Shown: positions 9,045-15,828 of the stretch, in pieces
Layout: each line of letters starts with the position of its first letter
How positions within the stretch are numbered: position 1 is the first letter of the stretch
Notes under the pieces: model-generated
Told to the model about the DNA's origin: nothing
The model's database searches: none
What the model saw: the letters and a program-made list of their open reading frames with translations, nothing else
Source: Burkholderiales bacterium
GTDB taxonomy: Bacteria > Pseudomonadota > Gammaproteobacteria > Burkholderiales > SG8-39
Assembly (NCBI GenBank): GCA_027457185.1
Contig: DAIDTN010000023.1
Coordinates: forward strand, 1-20,157
DNA length: 20,157 nt
Reading direction: 5' to 3'
Program-made: the position numbers and the translations under genes

Positions 9045-10111
9045 ATTCGACGCCGCTGCTCGCCGCATTTCTGGGCTTCGGCCTAACGCTGGGTCTGATT
9101 CGCTTCCTCGCCCCGCGGGCGCAACACTACGGCCTGGTGGATCATCCCGGTGCGGGGCGCAAGGACCACAGCGACCCCACTCCCACCGTCGGTGGCCTGG
9201 CGATCGTGGCCGGGCTCGCATTGACGGCGCTGCTGGCGCAATTCGCCGGCCAGGTACACCCTGCATTCTGGGCGGGTCTTTTCCTGATCACGCTCACCGG
9301 CACGCTGGATGATTTGTTCGATCTGCAACCCACGGTCAAATTCGCGGCGCAGATCACGGCTGCTCTCCTGATGGTCTACTGGGGTGGATTGATGTTGCAT
9401 TCCCTCGGCGATCTGGTGAGCGACCATCCCCTGCTGTTGGGCCGCTCGGCCGTAGCGCTCACGGTATTCGCGGTGATCGGGGTAGTCAATGCGATCAACC
9501 TCTGCGACGGCGCCGACGGCCTTGCGGGCGGTCTGGTTTTTATCGCCGTATTCTGGATCGCGCTGATGAGCGCGGTTTCCGCGAACGCGGCCACGCTTGC
9601 GCTGTCGCTGTTGGGCTGCATTGCGGCTTTCCTGGCTTTCAATATGCGCTCCCCGTGGCGCCCTCGCGCCGCGATTTTCCTTGGCGATGCCGGCAGCCTG
9701 GCGCTCGGATTCGCGCTGGCCTGGCTCACCGTGGCCGCGGCGCAGCCCCGCGCGCCATTGTTTGCGCCGGTCACGGCGATCTGGCTGGTAGCGATACCGA
9801 TCAGCGACACCATCGTATGCATGAGCCGGCGGCTGGTGAAAGGGCAAAATCCGTTTCGCGCCGATCGCACCCATCTGCACCATATCCTGATCGATCTGGG
9901 CATGTCCGCGGGGAATGCTGTGGCGCTGATACTGCTTATCGCGTTCGTGCTCGCCGCGGCAGGCGTGGCGGGCTGGGCGCTGGGCGTGCGCGAGTACCAC
10001 ATGTTCTACACTGCGATGGCGGTGTTCGCGCTGTATATCCTGCTGGTGCAGTTGGGCCTGCGGCGCGTCGCAACAGGCCAGGCGGCAGCGGCAAACGTAC
10101 ACAAAATTTGA
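9041..10111 (+). CDS. WecA/MraY-family undecaprenyl-phosphate sugar-1-phosphate transferase
   Basis: The 356-residue polytopic membrane protein transfers a sugar-1-phosphate (often GlcNAc-1-P) from a UDP-sugar to undecaprenyl phosphate, the first lipid-linked step of a surface glycan. The start is a GTG overlapping the plsY stop, because the protein then begins with the first membrane helix (VNSTPLLAAFLGFG). Superfamily motifs are present: KDHSDPTPTVGG (41-52), the DD pair at 90-91, NAINLCDGADGL (150-161), GDAGS (215-219) and HLHH (278-281), plus about ten hydrophobic segments. The HLHH histidine motif points to the WecA/TagO side and away from MraY, as does its place outside the cell-wall cluster. 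Three polysaccharide-type genes follow. The sugar cannot be told from sequence. Confidence 0.88.
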   Translation: MNSTPLLAAFLGFGLTLGLIRFLAPRAQHYGLVDHPGAGRKDHSDPTPTVGGLAIVAGLALTALLAQFAGQVHPAFWAGLFLITLTGTLDDLFDLQPTVKFAAQITAALLMVYWGGLMLHSLGDLVSDHPLLLGRSAVALTVFAVIGVVNAINLCDGADGLAGGLVFIAVFWIALMSAVSANAATLALSLLGCIAAFLAFNMRSPWRPRAAIFLGDAGSLALGFALAWLTVAAAQPRAPLFAPVTAIWLVAIPISDTIVCMSRRLVKGQNPFRADRTHLHHILIDLGMSAGNAVALILLIAFVLAAAGVAGWALGVREYHMFYTAMAVFALYILLVQLGLRRVATGQAAAANVHKI

Positions 10112-10219
10112 CAATTGCCTGTCCGCGCGCTAGGCGTGCCAACTATGGCTTAGACTAAAATTGCTCGCGTCAGCATTTTCATTCGATCACGACAAACGAA
10201 ACACGGGGATCCGGGAGTA

Positions 10220-11506
10220 ATGCGCGAACGTGGACAGTTGAATCCGGCGCAGCTGTTCGCCCTGGCGGGCATGGCACTGATGAGCCCGGCAGCTTTGGCG
10301 CAACAGCCGGGGCCGGGCGTGCGCGCCGGCTCGACCGAACCGGCCATACCGTATTCACCCGCCGCCGGGGCCGCAGCCCAGGAGGGCGCGGCGCAGGCGG
10401 GCGGACTCACCCTGAAGCTCATGGGCACGCTCGTCACGGTTCACCCGTCGTTGAACGCGGACGTGAAGCACGACGACAATATTTTCTTCACTCCGAACAA
10501 GCGCTCGGCCGACCAGATCCTGGAGCTGACACCGGCGCTGCGCCTCGAGGCGCGGCAGGCAAACAACGCTTTCGCTTTGCGCATGAGCACGAGCATAGGG
10601 CAGTATCAACACAGCAGGGCCGACAACTACACCAACTATAACGTCGACGGCCTGGCCGATCTCGACCTGGGCACGCGGCTGCGCGCCAGACTCAGCGCCG
10701 GCTATCTCGACGGCGAGGATCCGCGCGGCTCGACCAACAACCCGCTGTCATCCACCCCCGATCGTTACCGCCAAATCCAGGGGCGGGGCATTTTCCGCTA
10801 TGGCAGCCGCGGCGCCAAGGGACGCATAGACTTCGAGCTCGGCCGATTGCAGCGCAACTACTACAACAACCGCGCCATCACCGCGGCCGAGGACCATGCG
10901 GTCGACGACATCGGCGCCACCTTCAACTGGCGCGTCGGCCCAGTGACTACGCTCCAGTTCCAGGGCAAACATACCAGGGTGGACTACACGCTCTCCGGCT
11001 CCACGCTCGGGAGCATAGAAAACGCCCTGCTTACGGGCGCAACCTGGGACGCGAGCGCAAAAACCAAGATCGCGTTCAGAATCGGCACGGTGAGAAAAGT
11101 TTTCGACGATCCGGCGCGAACCAGTTCCAGCACGATCACCTGGGCGGGCGAAGTCGAATGGAGCCCGCGCACCTACTCGCATGTAATGTTGAATCTCAAC
11201 CGGACGCCGGCCGAGACCTCCGGCGGCGTCGGCAATTACATCGACAGAACCTCCACCGTCGCGCGTTGGACGCACGGCTGGTCGAGCCGCTTTACCACCG
11301 AGGCCTCGGCGTCCCTGGTAACAGATGCCTACGAGGGCGCGGCGCGCACGGACAGGACCCGGAATTATGAATTCAAGGCGACCCACAAAATGCGGCGCTG
11401 GCTGAGTTGGGGCGGCGACTATGCGCACGGCAACCGCATTTCGGACGACAGCAGTTTCGACTATAGGCGCAACGTGTTCATGTTGTTCCTCCATGCAGCG
11501 CTCTGA
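10220..11506 (+). CDS. Outer-membrane beta-barrel protein of an exopolysaccharide locus
   Basis: The 428-residue protein has a signal peptide ending at ALAQ (cleavage near residue 27), a Pro/Ala-rich segment to about residue 65, then a long run of alternating polar and hydrophobic strands with Gly/Tyr/Arg-rich turns, as in outer-membrane barrels. The strand HPSLNADVKHDDNIFFTPN (about 75-93) resembles the opening of the BBP2_2/EpsL-type barrels found in exopolysaccharide and exosortase-linked clusters. GGGAG-like purine sequence ends two bases before the ATG. The next gene encodes a Wza/EpsE-type exporter and the previous one a glycan-initiating transferase, so a role in polysaccharide export is inferred. 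The last residues (VFMLFLHAAL) alternate like a final strand but end in Leu, not the usual aromatic. Confidence 0.78.
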   Translation: MRERGQLNPAQLFALAGMALMSPAALAQQPGPGVRAGSTEPAIPYSPAAGAAAQEGAAQAGGLTLKLMGTLVTVHPSLNADVKHDDNIFFTPNKRSADQILELTPALRLEARQANNAFALRMSTSIGQYQHSRADNYTNYNVDGLADLDLGTRLRARLSAGYLDGEDPRGSTNNPLSSTPDRYRQIQGRGIFRYGSRGAKGRIDFELGRLQRNYYNNRAITAAEDHAVDDIGATFNWRVGPVTTLQFQGKHTRVDYTLSGSTLGSIENALLTGATWDASAKTKIAFRIGTVRKVFDDPARTSSSTITWAGEVEWSPRTYSHVMLNLNRTPAETSGGVGNYIDRTSTVARWTHGWSSRFTTEASASLVTDAYEGAARTDRTRNYEFKATHKMRRWLSWGGDYAHGNRISDDSSFDYRRNVFMLFLHAAL

Positions 11507-11564
11507 TAGAATCATCGAGCAGTCGGTTCCGATGCTAATTTGCAGGTACGGAGTCTAAATTCCC

Positions 11565-12179
11565 ATGGCGCGTTCCGGCCGTCTCGTTGTTCTTGTCTGC
11601 TTCTGTCTGTTCGGCGCAATCTCCTGCGCGCAGGCCCCCACGGTTTCCAGCGCGAGCGCAACGGCGGTTGCCCCGGCGCCGCCGCGGGCCGGCGCGGCCC
11701 CCGAAGCCGAAACACTTTCCCGATACAAGTTGGCGGCCGGCGACGTGATCAGCATCAGCGTCTTCGGCGAGAACGATTTGAGACGAGATAAAGTGCGTCT
11801 CACCGACGCCGGCACCATTTCCTATCCGGTGCTGGGCGAAATCCAGGTGCGCGGCAAGACCGTCGGGGAGCTGGAAAAGCTCATCACCGATGGATTGCGC
11901 GGAACCTATCTGGTCAACCCGCGCGTGTCGGTGACCATCGACGAGTATCGGCCGTATTTCATCAACGGGCAGGTCGCCAACAACGGCAGCTTTCCCTATC
12001 AGCCGGGGCTGACGGTGCGCAAGGCCGTCGCCATCGCCGGAGGCTTCAAGGAGCGGGCCTCGCAGAGCAAGATCACCATCGTGCGCGACGGCGATCCCAC
12101 CAACACCCCGGTCAAGGCCGACCTCAATACCCCGGTCCATCCCGGCGACACCATCACCGTCGGAGAAAGCTTTTTCTAG
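11565..12179 (+). CDS. Polysaccharide export protein (Wza/EpsE type, OPX family)
   Basis: The 204-residue protein has an N-terminal hydrophobic signal with a possible lipobox AISC (Cys21), so it may be a lipoprotein. The Poly_export domain covers about residues 52-127 (YKLAAGDVISISVFGEND is its opening), followed by one SLBB domain from about 130 (YFINGQVANNGSFPY, then GLTVRKAVAIAGGF). This is shorter than Wza and lacks the extra SLBB domain and C-terminal helix, matching the short EpsE-type proteins of betaproteobacterial exopolysaccharide clusters. These proteins form or contact the periplasmic/outer-membrane part of the export channel; here the neighbouring barrel may complete it. No co-polymerase/tyrosine kinase is nearby. 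GGAG lies 11 bases before the ATG. It ends in TAG. Confidence 0.88.
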   Translation: MARSGRLVVLVCFCLFGAISCAQAPTVSSASATAVAPAPPRAGAAPEAETLSRYKLAAGDVISISVFGENDLRRDKVRLTDAGTISYPVLGEIQVRGKTVGELEKLITDGLRGTYLVNPRVSVTIDEYRPYFINGQVANNGSFPYQPGLTVRKAVAIAGGFKERASQSKITIVRDGDPTNTPVKADLNTPVHPGDTITVGESFF

Positions 12180-12231
12180 GCGGAAGCTCATCCATCGGCG
12201 GTGCGCGCTTGCTATCCTTGAGTGACTGGCG

Positions 12232-13479
12232 ATGATCTTGCATCCTCGTGCGTTTGCTTTCGTCGCTGCGGCAATTGCCCTGGGCTCGACCTGCCAGGCC
12301 AGCGGCAGCCCGCTCGATTTCGCCTACCGCGCCGACCAACCCGCGTTCCGCATTTCCGCGGCGGCAATCGGCACGCAGCTGCCGCGCCGGCTCGCGGAAC
12401 TCGTCGCAGGCAAACCGGCGCATGCAGCGGCGATCGGCAAACAGCTCGAGCTCGCGCGATCGGGCGACGCCGATGCGCAGCTAAGCGTCGGGCTAATCTA
12501 TTACGACGGGCTGGTGGTGCAACGCAATTTCGCGCTCGCGCTGGAGTGGTGGCGCAAGGCTGCGGCCAAAGGCCAGACCCAGGCGATGAACCTGATCGGA
12601 CATCTATATCAGGAAGGCCTGGGCGTGCCCCAGGATTACGATGAGGCGCGCCTGTGGTACCGGCAGGCGGCGCAAGCAGGGCTGCCGGCAGCTGCGAACA
12701 ACCTCGGCTGGCTCTACCTCAAAGGCTATGGAACCGGGAAGAGTCCGGCGCTGGCGAAACAGTGGTTCGAGCGCGCAGCGGAAAAACAATTCCCCGCAGC
12801 GCTATATAACCTCGGTTACCTCTACGCCAATGGAATCGGCGTACCGCGTGACCCGCAACGCGCGCTCGACTACTACCACACGGCCGCAGAGCACGGCTAT
12901 GTCCCCGCCGTGCGTGCGATCGGCTGGCAGTACCAGACGGGTCAGGGCGTAGATCGCGACTATGCCGGAGCGAAGAGTTGGTACGAAAAGGCCGCCGCAC
13001 AAGGCGACCTCGAAGCCGAAGCCATGGTCGGCCAACTGTACCAACAGGGACTGGGCGTGCCGCGCGACCTGGACGCCGCGCGCCAGCATTACGAAAAAGC
13101 CGCCGCGGGCGGCGATCCGATGGGGCAACTTTTCCTCGGCTGGCTCTACCAGCAGGGCCTCGGCGTGGCGCGGGACTACAGCGCCGCGCTCGCCTGGTAT
13201 AAGAAGTCCGCCGAGCAAGGCAACGCGACGGCGCAGAACGACATCGGCTATCTGTACGACGAAGGGCTGGGCGTAAAGCGCGACTACAAGGAAGCCTTTG
13301 CCTGGTATCTCAAAGCGGCAGCGCAGGGCGAACCGACAGCCCTGTTCAACGTCGGCTACATGTACGAGGAAGCGCGCGGCGTCGCGCGCAATATGGACGA
13401 AGCGTTCCGTTACTACCAGAAAGCCGCCGATCGCGGCAATCAGGAGGCAAAAAGGATCCTCGGAAAAGCGACACCGTAG
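12232..13479 (+). CDS. Secreted Sel1-like repeat protein
   Basis: This 415-residue protein starts with a signal peptide (cleavage near residue 23, TCQAS). From about residue 80 it consists of nine consecutive 36-residue Sel1 repeats and a partial tenth, each built on the pattern G..A...LG.LY..G.GV.RD...A..WY.KAA. This is an alpha/alpha solenoid of the TPR class that binds partner proteins; it has no catalytic motif. The location is probably periplasmic. It is 52 bases after the export gene on the same strand and may belong to the polysaccharide module as a scaffold, but that is inference from position only. Many Sel1 proteins act in signalling or envelope stress. It ends in TAG, convergent with tsaD. 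Confidence 0.9.
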   Translation: MILHPRAFAFVAAAIALGSTCQASGSPLDFAYRADQPAFRISAAAIGTQLPRRLAELVAGKPAHAAAIGKQLELARSGDADAQLSVGLIYYDGLVVQRNFALALEWWRKAAAKGQTQAMNLIGHLYQEGLGVPQDYDEARLWYRQAAQAGLPAAANNLGWLYLKGYGTGKSPALAKQWFERAAEKQFPAALYNLGYLYANGIGVPRDPQRALDYYHTAAEHGYVPAVRAIGWQYQTGQGVDRDYAGAKSWYEKAAAQGDLEAEAMVGQLYQQGLGVPRDLDAARQHYEKAAAGGDPMGQLFLGWLYQQGLGVARDYSAALAWYKKSAEQGNATAQNDIGYLYDEGLGVKRDYKEAFAWYLKAAAQGEPTALFNVGYMYEEARGVARNMDEAFRYYQKAADRGNQEAKRILGKATP

Positions 13480-13546
13480 TTCCGGGCCGGTGCATGGTTA
13501 CGCCGGTCAGGATTCGGCACATGCAGACAACGCAATTCGGTATCCA

Positions 13547-13590
13547 GGTCGCGGCGAGGGCGACCCTGCCACAACATCCCGTCCCTACAA
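13547..13590 (-). repeat. Single REP-like hairpin, copy C, at the tsaD 3' end
   Basis: Read on the minus strand it starts TTGTAGGGACGGG at 13590, then TTGTGGCAGGGTCGCC, and folds as GGTCGC-CCTCGCC-GCGACC (13547-13565). The same order, TTGTAGG then TTGTGG then a GC-rich hairpin with CCTCG in its loop, occurs in copy A. The TAG in TTGTAGG is the tsaD stop codon. It could also act as a transcription-ending hairpin, but no T-run follows. Confidence 0.6.
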
Positions 13591-14667
13591 GGCCATGGTC
13601 GACAGATCCCAGCGCGGCTTGACGCTAAAGGCATAGCCGCTCTCAACCAAATCCCGAGATTCACCTCCAGCGCTCAGGCGCAGCACCCCCGCGGGATTGT
13701 TACGAAGCGCGGCGCCCAGACGCAGGGCGCCGGCTAAGGCGATCATCGCGCCGTTGTCGGTGCAGAATTCGAATTCGGGATAGAACACCGAGCAGCCCTG
13801 CTCTGCGGCCGCGCGATCCAGCCGCTGGCGCAGGCGCCGGTTGGCGCCGACGCCACCGGCGACCACGAGCTGCTCGAGGCCGGTCTGCTCCAGCGCGTAC
13901 AGCGATTTGGCGACCAGCACGTCGACGATCGCTTCCTGGAACGAGGCCGCGACATCGGCCTTCGCTGCGGCATCGGGGGTTTCCTTGCGCACCAGCAGCT
14001 GCACCGCGGTCTTCAGGCCGCTGAAGGAAAAATCCAGATTGCCCGTCTTGTGCATTTGCTCGAGCATGGGCCGCGGCAGTTTGTACCTGCCCGCTCTGCC
14101 CCGCCAGGCCAATTGCGCGAGGGCCGGCCCGCCCGGATAGCCGAGACCGAGCAGCTGCGCAGTCTTGTCGAAGGCTTCGCCGGCGGCGTCGTCCACAGTC
14201 TCGCCCAGCAGTTCGTATTCGCCCACTGCGCCGACGCGCATCAGCTGCGTATGCCCGCCCGACACCAGCAGTGCGACAAAGGGAAAACGCGGCGGATTGC
14301 GCGCAAGCAGCGGCGAGAGCAGATGGCCTTCCAGATGGTGTATGCCCAGCGCCGGAATGCCCAGAGCGAATCCGAACGCATTGGCGATGCTGGTGCCGAC
14401 CAAAAGCGCGCCGGCGAGTCCCGGCCCCTGGGTGTAGGCGACGGCGTCGATGTCGGCAAGCGCAGCTCCGGCCTCGCGCATCACCCGGCGGATCAGCGGC
14501 AGCACGCGCCGGATGTGGTCGCGCGAAGCGAGCTCGGGCACCACGCCGCCGTATTCCTGGTGCATCGCGACCTGGGTATGCAGCGCGTGCGCGAGCAGTC
14601 CGCGCTCGCTGTGGTACAGGGCGATGCCGGTTTCGTCGCAGGAGGTTTCTATGCCCAGAATCAGCAT
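13585..14667 (-). CDS. tsaD: tRNA N6-adenosine threonylcarbamoyltransferase
   Basis: TsaD (formerly YgjD/Gcp) transfers the threonylcarbamoyl group from TC-AMP to A37 of ANN-decoding tRNAs, working with TsaB and TsaE. The 360-residue protein begins MLILGIETSCDETG as usual. His111 and His115 (HHLEGH) bind the metal, with the late aspartate in FCTDNGAM; SGGHT (136-140) and GEAFDK are ATPase-fold motifs of the ASKHA superfamily. Slightly longer than E. coli TsaD (337), with the extra residues mainly at the C-terminus (RWDLSTMAL), where a REP-like repeat supplies the stop codon. It is divergent from rpsU, the standard arrangement in Proteobacteria. No strong Shine-Dalgarno sequence was seen. Confidence 0.95.
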   Translation of the reverse strand: MLILGIETSCDETGIALYHSERGLLAHALHTQVAMHQEYGGVVPELASRDHIRRVLPLIRRVMREAGAALADIDAVAYTQGPGLAGALLVGTSIANAFGFALGIPALGIHHLEGHLLSPLLARNPPRFPFVALLVSGGHTQLMRVGAVGEYELLGETVDDAAGEAFDKTAQLLGLGYPGGPALAQLAWRGRAGRYKLPRPMLEQMHKTGNLDFSFSGLKTAVQLLVRKETPDAAAKADVAASFQEAIVDVLVAKSLYALEQTGLEQLVVAGGVGANRRLRQRLDRAAAEQGCSVFYPEFEFCTDNGAMIALAGALRLGAALRNNPAGVLRLSAGGESRDLVESGYAFSVKPRWDLSTMAL

Positions 14668-14726
14668 GAATCGGGAATGGTGCCGCTCGGTGTTGTCACA
14701 ATTAGGGGTGCAGAGGTATCGCTCGA

Positions 14727-14732
14727 TATAAT
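14727..14732 (+). promoter_or_regulatory. Upstream -10 box (P1) in the rpsU leader region
   Basis: A perfect TATAAT followed by ACGCGACTTT lies 163 bases before the rpsU ATG. The same block with one mismatch follows the TATAAT before rpoD at 17615. No good -35 was found. A transcript from here would carry two hairpins, CGGCC-TCAG-GGCCG (14750-14763) and CTGC-TCGT-GCAG (14771-14782). Confidence 0.4.
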
Positions 14733-14826
14733 ACGCGACTTTCTACAGCCGGCCTCAGGGCCGAGCCGGACTGCTCGTGCAGGGAGACGGTACCGCCGCG
14801 GCCAATAGACCATCCTGAAACTGCCC

Positions 14827-14856
14827 TTGTCCGGCCCGGGAAAGTGCTGATATAAT
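14827..14856 (+). promoter_or_regulatory. rpsU proximal promoter (P2)
   Basis: TTGTCC (14827-14832), an 18-base spacer, and TATAAT (14851-14856) with an extended TG at 14848-14849 form a good sigma-70 promoter. The -10 ends 38 bases before the rpsU ATG. Confidence 0.65.
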
Positions 14857-14894
14857 TCATCCTTTTTCCGCCCAAGTAAAAAGCCGGAGTATTG

Positions 14895-15107
14895 ATGCCT
14901 ACCGTACGAGTCAAGGAAAACGAGCCGTTTGAAGTCGCGCTGCGCCGCTTCAAACGCACCATCGAGAAAACCGGGCTGCTGACCGAACTGCGCGCGCGCG
15001 AGTTCTACGAAAAGCCCACCGCCGAACGCAAGCGCAAGCTGGCCGCAGCGGTCAAGCGCCATTACAAGCGCATCCGCAGCCAGCAACTCCCGCCCAAGCT
15101 GTTCTAA
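14895..15107 (+). CDS. rpsU: 30S ribosomal protein S21
   Basis: The 70-residue, very basic protein has the S21 pattern: MPTVRVKENEPFEVALRRFK, then EFYEKPTAERKRK and a terminal RIRSQQLPPKLF-type tail. S21 binds the 30S platform near the 16S rRNA 3' end and assists initiation. The ATG at 14895 was chosen over the in-frame TTG just before it; GGAG lies six bases upstream. It heads the classic rpsU-dnaG-rpoD macromolecular-synthesis operon, here with yqeY inserted, and is divergent from tsaD. Confidence 0.97.
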   Translation: MPTVRVKENEPFEVALRRFKRTIEKTGLLTELRAREFYEKPTAERKRKLAAAVKRHYKRIRSQQLPPKLF

Positions 15108-15175
15108 GCCGCAGCCGGCGACGGGTGACGGGTAAGCCCGTTCCCTCCGCCCGCTCACGCTACGCCGCCGCGCAG

Positions 15176-15622
15176 ATGTCGCTCAAGGCACAAATCACCG
15201 AAGACATGAAGGCCGCGATGCGCGCCAGGGATACGGCGCGCCTGTCGGCGATCCGCCTGCTGCTGGCGGCGATGAAGCAGCGCGAGGTGGACGAGCGCAT
15301 CGAACTGTCGGACGCGGATGTTCTCGCCATTATCGAAAAGATGCTGAAGCAACGGCGCGATTCGGTGACTCAGTACGAAGCCGGCGGGCGCCAGGACCTC
15401 GCCGACGTGGAAAAATTCGAAATCGGCGTGCTCACGGGCTATATGCCGCAGCAGCTGGCGGAGGCGGAAATCGCCGCCGAGGTGGCCGCTGCGGTCGCAG
15501 GGGCCGGCGCCAAGGCGATGCAGGACATGGGCAGGGTCATGGCGCTGCTCAAGCCCAAACTTGCCGGCCGCGCCGACATGGCCAAAGTGTCCGCCCTGGT
15601 CAAGGCCAAGCTCGGCAGTTAG
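15176..15622 (+). CDS. GatB/YqeY domain-containing protein
   Basis: The 148-residue protein is the small YqeY family member related to the tail domain of the amidotransferase subunit GatB. The usual start MSLKAQITEDMKAAMRARD places the initiation codon at 15176; a GTG at 15125 would add 17 non-conserved residues. Helical features typical of the family follow: LSAIRLLLAAMKQREVDERI, ADVLAIIEKMLKQRRDS and a C-terminal domain with GYMPQQL and GRVMALLKPKLAGRADM. Free-standing YqeY proteins are thought to have a tRNA-linked role but their function is not settled. Its place between rpsU and dnaG is the normal betaproteobacterial order. No Shine-Dalgarno sequence is evident. It ends in TAG. Confidence 0.92.
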   Translation: MSLKAQITEDMKAAMRARDTARLSAIRLLLAAMKQREVDERIELSDADVLAIIEKMLKQRRDSVTQYEAGGRQDLADVEKFEIGVLTGYMPQQLAEAEIAAEVAAAVAGAGAKAMQDMGRVMALLKPKLAGRADMAKVSALVKAKLGS

Positions 15623-15628
15623 AAGAAC

Positions 15629-15715
15629 TTGTAGGAGGGGCGCCCTCGCCCCGATCGGTGCCGAATCGAAGTCCGATCGGCCCGAGGGCGGGCCTCCCAC
15701 AGCATCGCTCCCACA
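15629..15715 (+). repeat. Paired REP-like palindromes (REPIN/BIME type), copy B
   Basis: The left arm, from TTGTAGGAGGGGCGCCC, folds as GGGGCG-CCCT-CGCCCC. The right arm is inverted and folds as GGCCCG-CCCT-CGGGCC on the minus strand, ending CCTCCCACA at 15701; a second CGCTCCCACA follows to 15715. The arms are separated by a spacer bounded by two CCGATCGG palindromes. It lies after the yqeY stop and before the dnaG promoter, inside the rpsU-rpoD cluster. Confidence 0.8.
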
Positions 15716-15729
15716 GCTCTACGTTTCAC

Positions 15730-15757
15730 TTGCGTTCCGGCCGAAATGGCCTATAAA
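15730..15757 (+). promoter_or_regulatory. Promoter upstream of dnaG
   Basis: TTGCGT (15730-15735), a 16-base spacer and TATAAA (15752-15757) lie about 72 bases before the dnaG GTG. With the REPIN separating yqeY from dnaG, this suggests dnaG can be transcribed separately from rpsU. Confidence 0.5.
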
Positions 15758-15828
15758 TAAGACAGTTTCCCTAGGCGCGGCTGCCGGGAAAAGTTTTTTC
15801 AGGCCCTCGATCCGGACACCAAGCGCGC

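Noticed and set aside
10108..10150. Sigma-70 promoter from TTGACA at 10108-10113
   Set aside because: The -35 is perfect but the sequence at 16-18 bases downstream (TAGGCG and neighbours) is a poor -10, so I do not list it as a promoter.
12470..13470. DNA tandem repeat
   Set aside because: The periodicity is the 108-base coding unit of Sel1 protein repeats; the DNA units are diverged and the gene is a normal repeat protein.
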